Shown: piece by piece, positions 6,918 through 15,557 of the stretch
Position numbering within the stretch: position 1 is the first letter of the stretch
How the letters are laid out: each line of letters opens with the position of its first letter
Assembly (NCBI GenBank): GCA_017643965.1
Contig: JAEPMM010000007.1
Span: forward strand, 1-22,086
Source: Marinobacter sp.
Lineage (GTDB): Bacteria; Pseudomonadota; Gammaproteobacteria; Pseudomonadales; Oleiphilaceae
Reading direction: 5' to 3'
Length of the DNA: 22,086 nt
Position numbers and translations under genes: made by a program
The notes under the pieces: model-generated
The model's input: only the letters and a program-made list of their open reading frames with translations
What the model was told of the DNA's origin: nothing
Databases searched by the model: none

Positions 6918-8405
6918 ATGCCTTCATCACAACCGGCCCTGCACTACCGGCCAGCTCATGAGCTGGTTCGGGAACTCAGTGACGGCACGCTCACCAGCGA
7001 AGCCGTCACCCAACACTTTCTGGACCAGATTCGCCGTCACAACAGCAGTATCAATGCCGTGGTCACGCTGGACGAGGAACAGGCGTTGAAAAAAGCCCGC
7101 GCGGCGGATGAGAAGCGAGCCGGCGGCGCCAGGCTGGGACCGCTGCATGGTCTGCCGCTGACGCTGAAAGACACCTGGGAAGTGGCCGGCATGACCTGCA
7201 CCGCCGGTGCCCCGGCCCTGCGGGATTACACGCCCCGCCACCACGCCGATGTGGTCCAGCGTCTGGAAGACGCGGGGGCGATTGTCGTCGGCAAGACCAA
7301 TGTGCCCATTTACGCCACCGATCTGCAGAGCTACAACAAGCTGTTCGGTGTTTCCAACAACCCGTTCAACACCGATCATACGCCCGGCGGTTCATCCGGC
7401 GGCGCCGCCGCGGCACTGGCCGCAGGCATGACGCCATTGGAAGTGGGCAGTGACCTGGCCGGCTCGATTCGCACACCGGCCCATTTCTGCGGGGTGTTCG
7501 GGCACAAGCCGTCCCGCGCCCTGGTGTCGTTCCGCGGCCACATCCCCGGACCGCCCGGCACCCAGTCACGGCCGGATCTGGCGGAAGGCGGTCCACTGGC
7601 GCGCAACGCAAAAGACCTGCAGCTGTTACTCAACGTCATTGCCGGCCCCACGCCGCTGGACGCCCGTACCTGGAGCGTCAGCATGGAGCCTACTGCGCTT
7701 TCCTCGCTGGATCAGGCCCGCGTTGGCCTGTGGCTGGAGGATCCGCTGTGTCCGATAGAACAGGAGCTGACTGACGGCTACCGCGCCCTGGGGCGGCAAC
7801 TGGAGCAGCGCGGCGCGCTGGTGGCCAACGCACAGCACCCGTTGCTGGATCTGGAACACATCCTGCCGCCCTACTTCAATCTGCTGGGCAGCCTGTTGAG
7901 CACCTCCCTCAAACCCGCCCAGCGGCGGCAGATGCTCTGGGTCGCGCGGCTGGAAAAGTGGCTGAAATTACTGGGCCCGCTGACCGCCTTTATTGGCGAG
8001 TACGGGCGCGGCGTGAATCAGCCCGTGCATCAGTGGATTGCGGTCAGTGAAACGCGGGAGAAGATGCGCGCGGAGATCGCCAGCCTGTTCGAGGAATTCG
8101 ATGTGCTACTGACCCCGGTTACGCCCACCACCGCCATACGCCACGATCACAGCAACCCGGTGTTCAAGCGCCGCATCGCCGTTGCCGGCCAGCCACGGGC
8201 CTACATGGATCAGTTCTGCTGGATCGCGTTCGCCACCCTACTGGGCTTGCCGGCCACGTCGGTGCCGGTAGGACGCAGCAAGGACGGGCTGCCGTTCAAC
8301 GTGCAGGTGATCGGTGCCCCCGGCAAAGACCTGACCACCCTGCGCTTTGCCGAACTTCTGGAGCAAGAGGGTCTGGCCGGGTTCTCGCCGCCAGAGGGCT
8401 TCTGA
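6918..8405 (+). CDS. Amidase-signature family hydrolase
   Basis: A 495-residue protein of normal family length. The Ser-cisSer-Lys catalytic triad is complete: Lys84 in LPLTLKDTW, Ser159 in TPGGSSGGAAAAL, and nucleophile Ser183 in GSDLAGSIRTPA. Spacings of 75 and 24 residues equal those in fatty-acid amide hydrolase (142/217/241). The family hydrolyses amide bonds of small molecules such as fatty amides, aryl or aliphatic amides and lactam products. It lacks the neighbouring genes expected of GatA (no gatB/gatC), so a tRNA-dependent amidotransferase is unlikely. There is no signal peptide, so it is probably cytoplasmic. It starts 21 bases after the voltage-sensor-like gene. The substrate cannot be assigned, though the lipid-metabolism neighbours make a fatty amide or N-acyl compound reasonable. 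Confidence 0.9.
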   Translation: MPSSQPALHYRPAHELVRELSDGTLTSEAVTQHFLDQIRRHNSSINAVVTLDEEQALKKARAADEKRAGGARLGPLHGLPLTLKDTWEVAGMTCTAGAPALRDYTPRHHADVVQRLEDAGAIVVGKTNVPIYATDLQSYNKLFGVSNNPFNTDHTPGGSSGGAAAALAAGMTPLEVGSDLAGSIRTPAHFCGVFGHKPSRALVSFRGHIPGPPGTQSRPDLAEGGPLARNAKDLQLLLNVIAGPTPLDARTWSVSMEPTALSSLDQARVGLWLEDPLCPIEQELTDGYRALGRQLEQRGALVANAQHPLLDLEHILPPYFNLLGSLLSTSLKPAQRRQMLWVARLEKWLKLLGPLTAFIGEYGRGVNQPVHQWIAVSETREKMRAEIASLFEEFDVLLTPVTPTTAIRHDHSNPVFKRRIAVAGQPRAYMDQFCWIAFATLLGLPATSVPVGRSKDGLPFNVQVIGAPGKDLTTLRFAELLEQEGLAGFSPPEGF

Positions 8406-8409
8406 GATT

Positions 8410-8439
8410 CACTGCCCGCCACCGTTCCGGCGGGCAGTG
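8410..8439. terminator. Hairpin between convergent genes, probable bidirectional terminator
   Basis: CACTGCCCGCC (8410-8420) and GGCGGGCAGTG (8429-8439) form a perfect 11-bp GC-rich stem with an 8-base loop. It lies 5 bases after the amidase stop and 15 bases beyond the oxidoreductase stop on the other strand. There is no clear T-run on either side, so its efficiency as an intrinsic terminator is uncertain. Confidence 0.6.
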
Positions 8440-8454
8440 CTCCGGCATCGGCGG

Positions 8455-10056
8455 TCAGGCCTGACCGTCTGCCCGCATCATATCGGCCGCTTTCTCAGCG
8501 ATCATCACCGCCGGGGCATTGGTGTTGCCACCGATGATGCTGGGCATGATGGACGCATCCACCACCCGCAGACCTTCGAGGCCGTGAACCCGGAGCTGGG
8601 GATCAACCACTGCCATGTCATCGATACCCATCTTGCAGCTGCCCACCGGGTGATAGACCGTGTCGGTGCGGGAACGGAGCACGTTGCGGATATCGTCGTC
8701 CGTGCTGACATTGCCGGTAAACGGGTCGGAGGTGATAAACCGCGACAACGCCGGGGCTTTCATCAGTTTGTCGGTCATCTTATAGCCCTTGACCATGGCT
8801 TCGATATCATCCGGATGGTCAAAAAACTTCGGATCGATCACCGGCGGCGTCTGCGCGGAGGCATCTTTCAGGGATACCGTGCCGCGGCTCTTCGGCCTCA
8901 GCAGGCACACATGGCAAGAAAAACCGTGGCCGCTGTGCAGCGTGCGAGCATGGTCATCCACCAGCGCAACTACAAAATGCAGCTGGATATCCGGTGCCAC
9001 CTGCTCGGGATCGGTTTTGAGAAAACCGCCACCCTCGGCGAAATTGGAGGCCAGCAGACCACGCCGTTCCTTGCGATAGCGCAGGAACTGACGAATGCCG
9101 TGCAGCCCGCCCTTCAGTGACAGACCCAGCAGATTAGCGTCGCTGGACTTGTAGCCGAAAATGAAATCGGGGTGGTCGTGGAGATTCTTGCCCACGCCGG
9201 GAAGGTGGTGCAACACCGGCACACCGACCGAGGTCAGCTCATCGGCATCACCAACGCCGGATAGCATCAGCAACTGGGGCGACTGGAAGGCACCGGCACT
9301 CAACACCACTTCCTTGCGCGCACGGATCTGCCTTAGCTGGCCCTTCTGCAGGATCTCTACACCAACGGCACGCTTGCCTTCGAACACAATCCGCTGCGCC
9401 AGGGCATCGGTTTCAATGCTCAGGTTGGGGCGGCTGTCGAGGTGTGGCAGCAGATAGCCGCGGTAGGTGCTCCAGCGCTCACCGTTGAGCTGGGTGACCT
9501 GGTAGAGGCCAATACCCTCCTGCTGGGGCCCGTTGAAATCCGGGGTCAGCGGGTAACCGACCTGGCGGGCAGCCTCCAGATAATGCTGCTGGAACGGGTT
9601 GTCGCTCTGCAGATCACTGACTTTCAGCGGGCCGTCGGTACCGTGCCACTCATCGTTGAGGGTCTGATTGCCCTCGGATTTGCGAAAGTACGGCAGCACG
9701 TCCTTGAAGGACCAGCCCTCGTTGCCCTCGGCAGCCCAGTGATCGTAATCGCTGGCATGACCGCGGATGTAGGCCATGGCATTGATGGCCGATGAACCGC
9801 CCAGGACCTTGCCCCGAGGCTGGTAGCCCCGGCGCCCATTCAGCCCTGGCTGCGGTACGGTTTCAAAAGCCCAGTTGTTGATGTTCTTGGGCACCATGGC
9901 GACCACGGCGGCGGGGGTTTGCACCAACCAACTGGCGCCCTTGCGGGAGCCGGCTTCGATCAGCGCCACGGTGGTGTTGGCGTCTTCGCTCAAACGCCCT
10001 GCCAGCGCGCATCCACTGGAGCCACCGCCTACGATTACATAATCCACTGTCTGCAT
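8455..10056 (-). CDS. GMC-family FAD-dependent alcohol dehydrogenase (AlkJ/choline dehydrogenase-like)
   Basis: A 533-residue glucose-methanol-choline oxidoreductase. The N-terminal FAD-binding motif is VDYVIVGGGSSG, with GxGxxG-type glycines at 10, 12 and 15, followed by the acidic end of strand 2 (LIEAG). A GMC signature appears as RGKVLGGSSAINAM. The catalytic pair is visible near the C-terminus as His469 (YHPVGSCKMG) and Asn513 (GGNTNAP), 44 residues apart as in choline oxidase. The enzyme oxidises a primary or medium-chain alcohol and reduces FAD, with quinone as likely acceptor for the AlkJ/BetA group. No bet genes or osmotic regulator lie beside it, so an alkanol dehydrogenase role in a lipid- or alkane-using organism is at least as likely as choline oxidation. 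An AAAGGT about 8 bases upstream of the ATG serves as ribosome-binding site. Confidence 0.9.
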   Translation of the reverse strand: MQTVDYVIVGGGSSGCALAGRLSEDANTTVALIEAGSRKGASWLVQTPAAVVAMVPKNINNWAFETVPQPGLNGRRGYQPRGKVLGGSSAINAMAYIRGHASDYDHWAAEGNEGWSFKDVLPYFRKSEGNQTLNDEWHGTDGPLKVSDLQSDNPFQQHYLEAARQVGYPLTPDFNGPQQEGIGLYQVTQLNGERWSTYRGYLLPHLDSRPNLSIETDALAQRIVFEGKRAVGVEILQKGQLRQIRARKEVVLSAGAFQSPQLLMLSGVGDADELTSVGVPVLHHLPGVGKNLHDHPDFIFGYKSSDANLLGLSLKGGLHGIRQFLRYRKERRGLLASNFAEGGGFLKTDPEQVAPDIQLHFVVALVDDHARTLHSGHGFSCHVCLLRPKSRGTVSLKDASAQTPPVIDPKFFDHPDDIEAMVKGYKMTDKLMKAPALSRFITSDPFTGNVSTDDDIRNVLRSRTDTVYHPVGSCKMGIDDMAVVDPQLRVHGLEGLRVVDASIMPSIIGGNTNAPAVMIAEKAADMMRADGQA

Positions 10057-10126
10057 TGCTGAATACCTTTTGAATTCTTGTTATGAAGAAGAACTTCGCA
10101 GCCTACCTTTGCTGAGAGAGTGAGCG

Positions 10127-10163
10127 AAGTGGCACCAAACCTGAAGGTGAATCCAGGCCACTT
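10127..10163. repeat. Weak inverted repeat beyond the PAS gene stop
   Basis: AAGTGGC (10127-10133) and GCCACTT (10157-10163) are 7-base arms with a 23-base spacer. They lie just after the PAS gene stop on the minus strand and before the oxidoreductase gene. This could be a weak terminator for the PAS gene or a chance repeat. Confidence 0.25.
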
Positions 10164-10168
10164 TTCAC

Positions 10169-10609
10169 TTATTGACATCCCGCGGGCACGTCACTCTCCG
10201 CGAGCGTGATGATTCGCTTCAGGAAACCCTTTTCACTCATCACCGGAAGATAACGGGACGCCAGCTGAATTCTGTGACCGTCGGCGTGAACGTGGGTGAA
10301 AAGCCCCCGGTGCGCATGGCCTGTGACCAGCTCACGCCAGAACGTGATGTACGCCTCGCTGCCGGTGTACTGTTGATCGCACAGAACCCGGTGGTGTTGA
10401 CCCACCAGTTCGTGCTCCTGATAGCCCAGCGCCTCCCGAAACAGGGTGTTGGTGCGTTCGATCAGCCCATCGGGAGACATCACCAGCACGGCCTGGTGGT
10501 CCTCGATTACCGCAATGTCTGACTCCAGCTCTCGGACCCTCGCCTCGGCGGCCTCGAGCTTTTCAAGGGCGGCGTGGAATTCCCGTTTTCTTGCGCTAAA
10601 AAATCGCAT
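10169..10609 (-). CDS. Small coiled-coil plus PAS-domain protein
   Basis: A 146-residue protein. Residues about 8-35 form a heptad-like helix (FHAALEKLEAAEARVRELE), followed by one PAS domain at about 37-140 (VLVMSPDGLIERTN, LFREALGYQEHELVGQHHR, FWRELVTGH). The PAS sequence resembles those at the front of PAS-containing chemoreceptors, where GQHHRVLC and a YxxFWxxL pattern recur. No output domain (kinase, GGDEF, methyl-accepting) follows, so this is a sensory module alone or the remains of a larger receptor. There is no membrane segment, so it is probably cytoplasmic. A ligand or haem cannot be assigned. It is divergent from the secreted protein at 10709, leaving about 100 bases for promoters. 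Confidence 0.7.
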   Translation of the reverse strand: MRFFSARKREFHAALEKLEAAEARVRELESDIAVIEDHQAVLVMSPDGLIERTNTLFREALGYQEHELVGQHHRVLCDQQYTGSEAYITFWRELVTGHAHRGLFTHVHADGHRIQLASRYLPVMSEKGFLKRIITLAESDVPAGCQ

Positions 10610-10708
10610 CAGTGGTTTACCCGGTTCACTATGGCCTCATTGCTCAATCGATTACTGTATCTTACTCACATACAGGCAATTCGGCCCACTCACCCGTCGG
10701 TGTCATCC

Positions 10709-12307
10709 ATGGTTAGCTCGAAGGTATTTTTTTTCTCGGTCGTGCTCGTCCTCAGCGTTCCCTCTCATGCGAGCTCCGCAGAGTCCCTGCCGATTCACCC
10801 TGGTTGTTTCGATGTATTGAATGAAAAACCGGGGCTGCGGGAGATCGAGCTCCAACACTGCAATCAGGCTTACAGTCACCTCCCGACCCACACCTATCTC
10901 GGCCTTGAGCAGTTCACCCGTGAGACGGATGACAGCGGTGTGAACCGGGGATCGCTGGGCTATGAGACACTGTCCGCAGGGGACTGGTCCCTGTTCAGGC
11001 TCGAAGACAACGCAGGCGGGACCGGTGTCTTCTCCAGCCTCGTTATCGCACAAGTCACTGGGGGAGCTGGCAATCCACGGCTGGAAAACATTTCCCGTTA
11101 CGACCTTGGCGACCGCTGTCACTTCGGTCTGGCCTGGATTGGCAAGAATGACAATGATCAACTGATTGCTGCCACATCCCTCACGCCCGCCGGCTTTTTT
11201 CAGACCCTGGTTTCCAGCCAGAATTCATTGCCCAACCTGCCGCACAACGCAACCCGGCTCAAGTACGCCCTCGGTGCAGCTTCCGAGAAGCTGACAGCCT
11301 GCCCCACTTGCTGTGTCGGGCGGGCAACCTACGAATTTTCGCCCGCCAGCGAGCAGTGGGTGTTGCAGGGCATCGAGATGGATTCGCTTGAATGGCTTGA
11401 ACACGCTGAGACCGCGCGGGCGCTCGAGGCGGCGGACCAGAACTCCCGGGATCGGCAAGAAGACGTGTATATCCCGGCCAGTGCGATTGATCAATCCATG
11501 CTGACAGCGCTTCTGGCTCGCCATTCTCAACCTGCGGATATTCGTCGCCTGCAATACTGGCTCAGGGAGTCCGGGTATTACTGGACGGGCAGTGTTGACG
11601 GTGAATGGGGCCCGAAAACGGATCATGCCCTGATGAGTGCCGCAAAGGATCTCGGCATCGCTGCGCCCGAGGACAGGGGCCATGAGCATTTCGCAAACAC
11701 CATCGTGAGTGCGGGCATTCTTGCCACCCGAAACCGACTGCACCCGGTGGATGAGGCCAGTTTCGACCGCAACTTCGAGACGTTCCTGGATCGGGCACGG
11801 CAAGCCGTCAGGGACCAGGAGATCGAGAGTTTCGTCCGTCTGACCGATGAGAACGTTGTTCTGGGTTTCGGCGGCTCCGGTGGCCACGGCGATCTACGGG
11901 AATGGCTGCAACAAGGGCTGCTCTGGGACGAACTGAGGGCAGCCCTGAACATGGGCGCTGTCAAGGTGGGAAGCGCAGCCTACTGCCTGCCCTACCCTGC
12001 CTGCGTGCCGGCCAACGCGCGTGAGGACATGCCTTCCTCGGCGTCCTTCGTGATCACTGCGAATTCGGCAGAGCTTCTCGCAGCACCTGCCATCGGTGCA
12101 GCGAGTATCTCGGAGCTTGATTATGACGTTGTGGAGGTCATTGCCCCGGTATCGGAGCAACCATCGCGCTTTTACCGGGTTCGTTTAAGGAACGGCGAAG
12201 AGGGGTATGTCAGAAAAACCGAGGGGTATTGGCTCGACGGATACCGGCTGGAAATAATCAAGGACTCGGGCCAATGGCAAATACACAGCGTGCTGGGCGG
12301 AGACTGA
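10709..12307 (+). CDS. Secreted protein with peptidoglycan-binding-like and SH3-like segments, function unknown
   Basis: I chose the ATG at 10709 (532 residues) because it gives a clean signal peptide (SSKVFFFSVVLVLSVPSHASSA). The frame is open upstream to an ATG at 10574, but that version overlaps the divergent PAS gene and puts 45 non-signal residues in front. The first half has several cysteines (CHFGLAW, CPTCC) and no domain I recognise. Residues about 276-315 resemble a PG_binding_1 repeat (IRRLQYWLRESGYYWTGSVD, then GEWGPKT). Residues about 452-510 look like an SH3b-type segment with a closing YRLEIIKDSGQWQIHSV. The likely location is the periplasm, bound to the cell wall. Its nearest partners are two other unknown envelope genes, and the kinase gene run lies about 1.3 kb away. 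No enzyme motif is visible. Confidence 0.7.
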   Translation: MVSSKVFFFSVVLVLSVPSHASSAESLPIHPGCFDVLNEKPGLREIELQHCNQAYSHLPTHTYLGLEQFTRETDDSGVNRGSLGYETLSAGDWSLFRLEDNAGGTGVFSSLVIAQVTGGAGNPRLENISRYDLGDRCHFGLAWIGKNDNDQLIAATSLTPAGFFQTLVSSQNSLPNLPHNATRLKYALGAASEKLTACPTCCVGRATYEFSPASEQWVLQGIEMDSLEWLEHAETARALEAADQNSRDRQEDVYIPASAIDQSMLTALLARHSQPADIRRLQYWLRESGYYWTGSVDGEWGPKTDHALMSAAKDLGIAAPEDRGHEHFANTIVSAGILATRNRLHPVDEASFDRNFETFLDRARQAVRDQEIESFVRLTDENVVLGFGGSGGHGDLREWLQQGLLWDELRAALNMGAVKVGSAAYCLPYPACVPANAREDMPSSASFVITANSAELLAAPAIGAASISELDYDVVEVIAPVSEQPSRFYRVRLRNGEEGYVRKTEGYWLDGYRLEIIKDSGQWQIHSVLGGD

Positions 12308-12343
12308 CGGCTCATCGTCACTCCCCCAAGCGGCATGTAGCGC

Positions 12344-12880
12344 TCAGGGATGGTCGGCAGGGGAGCCCGCCTGGAACTCAACATGCATCGCCTCCACTTC
12401 ACCCTCACACTGTTCGAGGCCGTTCACCGAAATTGACGAGACCCGGCCGGTCATGGCCAAACGGAGCACGGCTTTATGAACATCCCAACCCGCCGGTATT
12501 CGGTGATAGATAAACGCTTCCTTGCTGCTGACGAACTGCACGCGGTTGTCGTCAAGCCAATGGATCTCATACTCGCTGTCATAGGGAATGTCGGCGGATG
12601 TGAGCTCAACTCGATTGCCCTCAGCGCTCAGCTGCATAGTCAGGATATCGGATTCGGTAATTGGAAACGCCACCTTGTTCACCACCACAAACCGGCCGCT
12701 GGCGCTGACTCCGACGAGCGCGCGTGCCTCACAGATACCGCCGGATGATGGCGAGCCGGGCAGATACCAGTAGCCTTCAAGCGACACTGCTGAATACGCA
12801 ATCGGCGCCATCAGCAACCCGGCCAGAAATAACAGCAGCAACGGGATCGCCTCAAGCGCCGGTAACCTTTGATGCACCAT
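12344..12880 (-). CDS. Small secreted protein of unknown function
   Basis: A 178-residue protein that I do not recognise. The N-terminus is a signal peptide (hydrophobic AIPLLLLFLAGLLMAPIA, probable cleavage after AYS). The mature part is beta-rich (LEGYWYLPGS, SGRFVVVNKVAFPI, EIHWLDDNRVQFVSS) and has two cysteines, in ICEAR and QCEGE, that could form a disulfide. No lipobox or membrane segment follows. It is convergent with the secreted protein ending at 12307 (36-base gap, no clear terminator) and divergent from the membrane-anchored protein at 12971. A GTG codon directly follows the ATG, and the ribosome-binding site is weak. Confidence 0.65.
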   Translation of the reverse strand: MVHQRLPALEAIPLLLLFLAGLLMAPIAYSAVSLEGYWYLPGSPSSGGICEARALVGVSASGRFVVVNKVAFPITESDILTMQLSAEGNRVELTSADIPYDSEYEIHWLDDNRVQFVSSKEAFIYHRIPAGWDVHKAVLRLAMTGRVSSISVNGLEQCEGEVEAMHVEFQAGSPADHP

Positions 12881-12958
12881 AGTTCAATGACATCCACTGT
12901 GTTTGGGAACCCGCCGGTAAGGCGCTAAACTCACTGGGAGACAATAACAATATACGCT

Positions 12959-12964
12959 GGAGAG
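12959..12964 (+). promoter_or_regulatory. Ribosome-binding site that supports a TTG start
   Basis: GGAGAG lies 6 bases before the TTG at 12971. It is 24 bases from the ATG at 12989, too far to serve it, which favours the TTG start. Confidence 0.55.
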
Positions 12965-12970
12965 ATCACG

Positions 12971-13636
12971 TTGATCGAATATAAGCGAATGATGCGGACA
13001 ATCCGCCGAAGAATTGCCCTGGTCGTCGCAGGTATCGCGGTTGTGGTAGGCATCAGCCTGATGCCTCCTATCCCGGCTGAGCGCGTGATGTCGGCCATCA
13101 CACCGGGTTTCATAGAACAGCATTTCCAGAACCGCGGAATTGCCGCGCAACTGCAACGTGAGAACCGGAATCTGCATTTACGCCTGGCGCGGCAGTTTGA
13201 AAGGCTTGATTCGCTTCGCGTAACGGCGGAGCAAAACAACGTTCAGCTCCGACATACCGATGACCGAGCCGCCCTGTTCTACGCGCTGCTGTATGACCAG
13301 CGTCTGGAGGCTGCGCGATGGGCCTCAGGGCGAGCACAGGAAGAGATCGAAAAATACAGGACGGTCGAGGCCATCAAATACCTGGAAACAGAGCGAGTCG
13401 AGTTATCCCGGCTGCTCGACGACACCGTTGCCATACCGCATCTGATCCTGGCTCGTCAGACGGTTGAGGCACTTCAGAACGGCGGGGCCGCTCTCAACGA
13501 CGGCGTCACAAGCGCCGATTTGTCAACGGTCAATCAACTGGTCGATCAACAGATCGAAAGCGCGAGGATGGCGGATGCCGCAGACACGTTGACGACCTAT
13601 CTGCAACATGGCTACGAGGATCCACCCGGGCCGTAA
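12971..13636 (+). CDS. Membrane-anchored helical protein of unknown function
   Basis: A 221-residue protein starting at TTG, chosen from the well-placed GGAGAG; an in-frame ATG at 12989 is the alternative and would remove six residues. After a basic stretch there is one hydrophobic helix at about 14-31 (RIALVVAGIAVVVGISL), suited to a signal anchor with the rest in the periplasm. The remainder is charged and predicted helical (RENRNLHLRLARQFERLD, ARWASGRAQEEIEKYR), without catalytic motifs or a family I recognise. The last 25 bases overlap the 3' end of the opposite-strand kinase gene, so the two transcripts must overlap. Coding is supported by length, the ribosome-binding site and a plausible membrane topology. 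Confidence 0.6.
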   Translation: MIEYKRMMRTIRRRIALVVAGIAVVVGISLMPPIPAERVMSAITPGFIEQHFQNRGIAAQLQRENRNLHLRLARQFERLDSLRVTAEQNNVQLRHTDDRAALFYALLYDQRLEAARWASGRAQEEIEKYRTVEAIKYLETERVELSRLLDDTVAIPHLILARQTVEALQNGGAALNDGVTSADLSTVNQLVDQQIESARMADAADTLTTYLQHGYEDPPGP

Positions 13637-15492
13637 ACCCTCAGAAAAATGTGGCCACGCTCGGGATCACTGTGGCTCGGTAAACCCGCGCTCCGAATCC
13701 GAATCGGCTGCCCCGGCGTGTAGCCGTCGGGAATGCGGATCAGGATCTCCCGCTCCAGTGTCTGAAAGCGGAACTTGTCACCGGGTTTTGGTGTGCTCAC
13801 AAGGTTGACGTTCGCCAACAGATCCTTTCCCTCAACGGCAAAGACCGGGTGGGGATTGAGTTCAAACTCCACGTAGAGATCGCCACTGGGATGCCCGCCC
13901 CAGGCCTGATCACCCTCGCCCCGGAAACGCAATCGGTCCCCATTGCCCATACCAGCCGGTATTTTTACGCGTAGCTCAACAACCCTCTCAAAAAAAACCT
14001 TACCGCCACAGTTTTGGCACGAGAGATGCCCCTTTACACTTCGATTCTGGCAGTCGGGGCAATGTTGCTTGACCCTGAAGAATCCTGTTTTTACAGTCAC
14101 CTGCCCGCTGCCACCACACCGTTCGCAGGTTCTGAACTGAGCATTGAGGACCGGCAGGCAGTCCGGACAAGCCTCTTTACGGCTGAAGGTGAGTGTCCGG
14201 GTGGCTGCCACTAGTACCTCTTCAAGGTCAAGTTTGAGGTGATATTTCAGATCGGCAGGCTTTGAGGATCCCCCGCCGCCAAAAGTATCGCCAAAAACAT
14301 CACCGAAGATATCTGAAAATCTTTCTTCGCTGGAGTCCTCTCGCGACGCGTCGCTCCCCTGATTATTGCTCGCTGACGTGTCCGCCAACAATTGCCACCC
14401 ACGCGACGTTGCAACCCGGATAATGTATTGCTGGGCCTGGACCGGGTCCATCCGGAGCGTTTCTGCTTTTGCCAACAGCATTTTCATTTCAGCATCGGTA
14501 ACCACCTGATCGGCTCCGGCCAGCTCAAGCAGTTCGTCAAGCTCGCCAAACCCACTCTCCGGGCGTCTGCCGCCGGCGGTGCGCCGGTTCAGCTCAACAA
14601 GGCGGCTACGCACCTCTTCCATGGTTTGTACTCTGTCATCCGCACGGAACGCCAGACACGAACCAATCAGGTCGAAAAAATCGCGGGAATACTCAGCGCG
14701 AGCAGCCTGATTCACCGGGGTCAGCGGATCCGGCTTGCCGTAGGCTATGGCCATCGCTCTGGTCTCGGCTTTCGGACCCAACTGACCCGTGACCAACCGA
14801 TACATCAACCCGCCAAAGGCATGAACATCGAGTGTTGCCCTGGACTCCATGCCCTCATCGGTTTGCTCGAGGGGCGCATAAAACTCGGTAAAAGGCGCCA
14901 TGGACCGGGAGCGGGAACCCAACGCGAAATCCTGTTTTGCCGCACCAAAGTCCAGAATGACTGGCGTGCCGTCACTCCGCCTGATAAACACGTTGGCCGG
15001 CTTAATGTCGCGATGGAGCACGCCCTGCTGATGCACGTATGCCAGCCCCTCGGCGAGCGGGATCAGAAAATGGCACAGCTGCCGCTCGGTGTAGTGCTCT
15101 CCGTTGCGCTCCACGTCGCGGACAAGCTCATCGAGGGGCAAGCCATCCTCGAAGTCCATGATCAGGTAGGCCGTGCCATTGTCGGTAAAAAGGTCCCGGC
15201 ACCGCACCACGTTCGGGTGGCGCAACTTGACAAGGGTACGGCCCTCGTCGAGAAAACGGCGCATACCTTCTTCAAAAAGCGGCTGTCTTGACTGGCTATG
15301 GGGCCGGACAGTGGCTCCAGAGCGCCCGGCCAGCTCCGATGGCAGAAATTCCTTGATCACCACCTGCTCATTCAGGTGGGCGTGCCGCGCCTTGTAGACC
15401 ACGCCGAAGCCGCCCTGGCCTATCACGGACTCGATCACGTAGTGTCTCAGCTGCGTGCCCGTGGGTAGTTGGAGGTGATAGTCGTCTGTCAT
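13612..15492 (-). CDS. Ser/Thr protein kinase fused to a DnaJ-type zinc finger and C-terminal domain, no J domain
   Basis: A 626-residue protein. Residues 15-300 are a complete Hanks-type kinase: GQGGFG loop 25-30, Lys47, HRDIKPAN with Asp162 and Asn167, DFG 181-183, YAPLEQ 205-210. Residues about 315-368 form a helical TerB-like segment with an EF-loop-like acidic stretch (ADQVVTDAEMKMLL). Residues 392-408 (FSDIFGDVFGDTFGGGG) match the Gly/Phe region of DnaJ. A four-module zinc finger follows: Cys442/445, 456/459, 478/481 and 492/495. Then comes the DnaJ client-binding C-terminal domain (KIPAGMGNGDRLRFRGEG, SGDLYVEFELNPHPVF). There is no J domain or HPD motif; the kinase occupies its place. 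No membrane segment is present, so it is cytoplasmic. I infer phosphorylation of, or regulation by, bound unfolded or assembled clients. It is the last gene of the leftward run, 65 bases after its paralog. Confidence 0.9.
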   Translation of the reverse strand: MTDDYHLQLPTGTQLRHYVIESVIGQGGFGVVYKARHAHLNEQVVIKEFLPSELAGRSGATVRPHSQSRQPLFEEGMRRFLDEGRTLVKLRHPNVVRCRDLFTDNGTAYLIMDFEDGLPLDELVRDVERNGEHYTERQLCHFLIPLAEGLAYVHQQGVLHRDIKPANVFIRRSDGTPVILDFGAAKQDFALGSRSRSMAPFTEFYAPLEQTDEGMESRATLDVHAFGGLMYRLVTGQLGPKAETRAMAIAYGKPDPLTPVNQAARAEYSRDFFDLIGSCLAFRADDRVQTMEEVRSRLVELNRRTAGGRRPESGFGELDELLELAGADQVVTDAEMKMLLAKAETLRMDPVQAQQYIIRVATSRGWQLLADTSASNNQGSDASREDSSEERFSDIFGDVFGDTFGGGGSSKPADLKYHLKLDLEEVLVAATRTLTFSRKEACPDCLPVLNAQFRTCERCGGSGQVTVKTGFFRVKQHCPDCQNRSVKGHLSCQNCGGKVFFERVVELRVKIPAGMGNGDRLRFRGEGDQAWGGHPSGDLYVEFELNPHPVFAVEGKDLLANVNLVSTPKPGDKFRFQTLEREILIRIPDGYTPGQPIRIRSAGLPSHSDPERGHIFLRVYGPGGSS

Positions 15493-15557
15493 TTGTTCGC
15501 CGGTATTTGATAAAAGTATTCAGCCAGCCCACAAGTTGGCACGGTGCATGGCGCCGC

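Noticed and set aside
6918..8405. GatA subunit of the tRNA amidotransferase
   Set aside because: No gatB or gatC is adjacent, and the neighbours are metabolic or membrane genes.
8347..9120. Plus-strand open frame overlapping the amidase end and the GMC oxidoreductase
   Set aside because: It overlaps two strongly supported genes and a hairpin; the translation shows no domain.
10574..10708. Longer N-terminus for the secreted protein
   Set aside because: The extra 45 residues hide the signal peptide and overlap the divergent PAS gene; the ATG at 10709 gives a normal secretion signal.
13612..15492. DnaJ co-chaperone gene
   Set aside because: There is no J domain and no HPD motif, and neither dnaK nor grpE lies nearby; the N-terminal part is a complete kinase.
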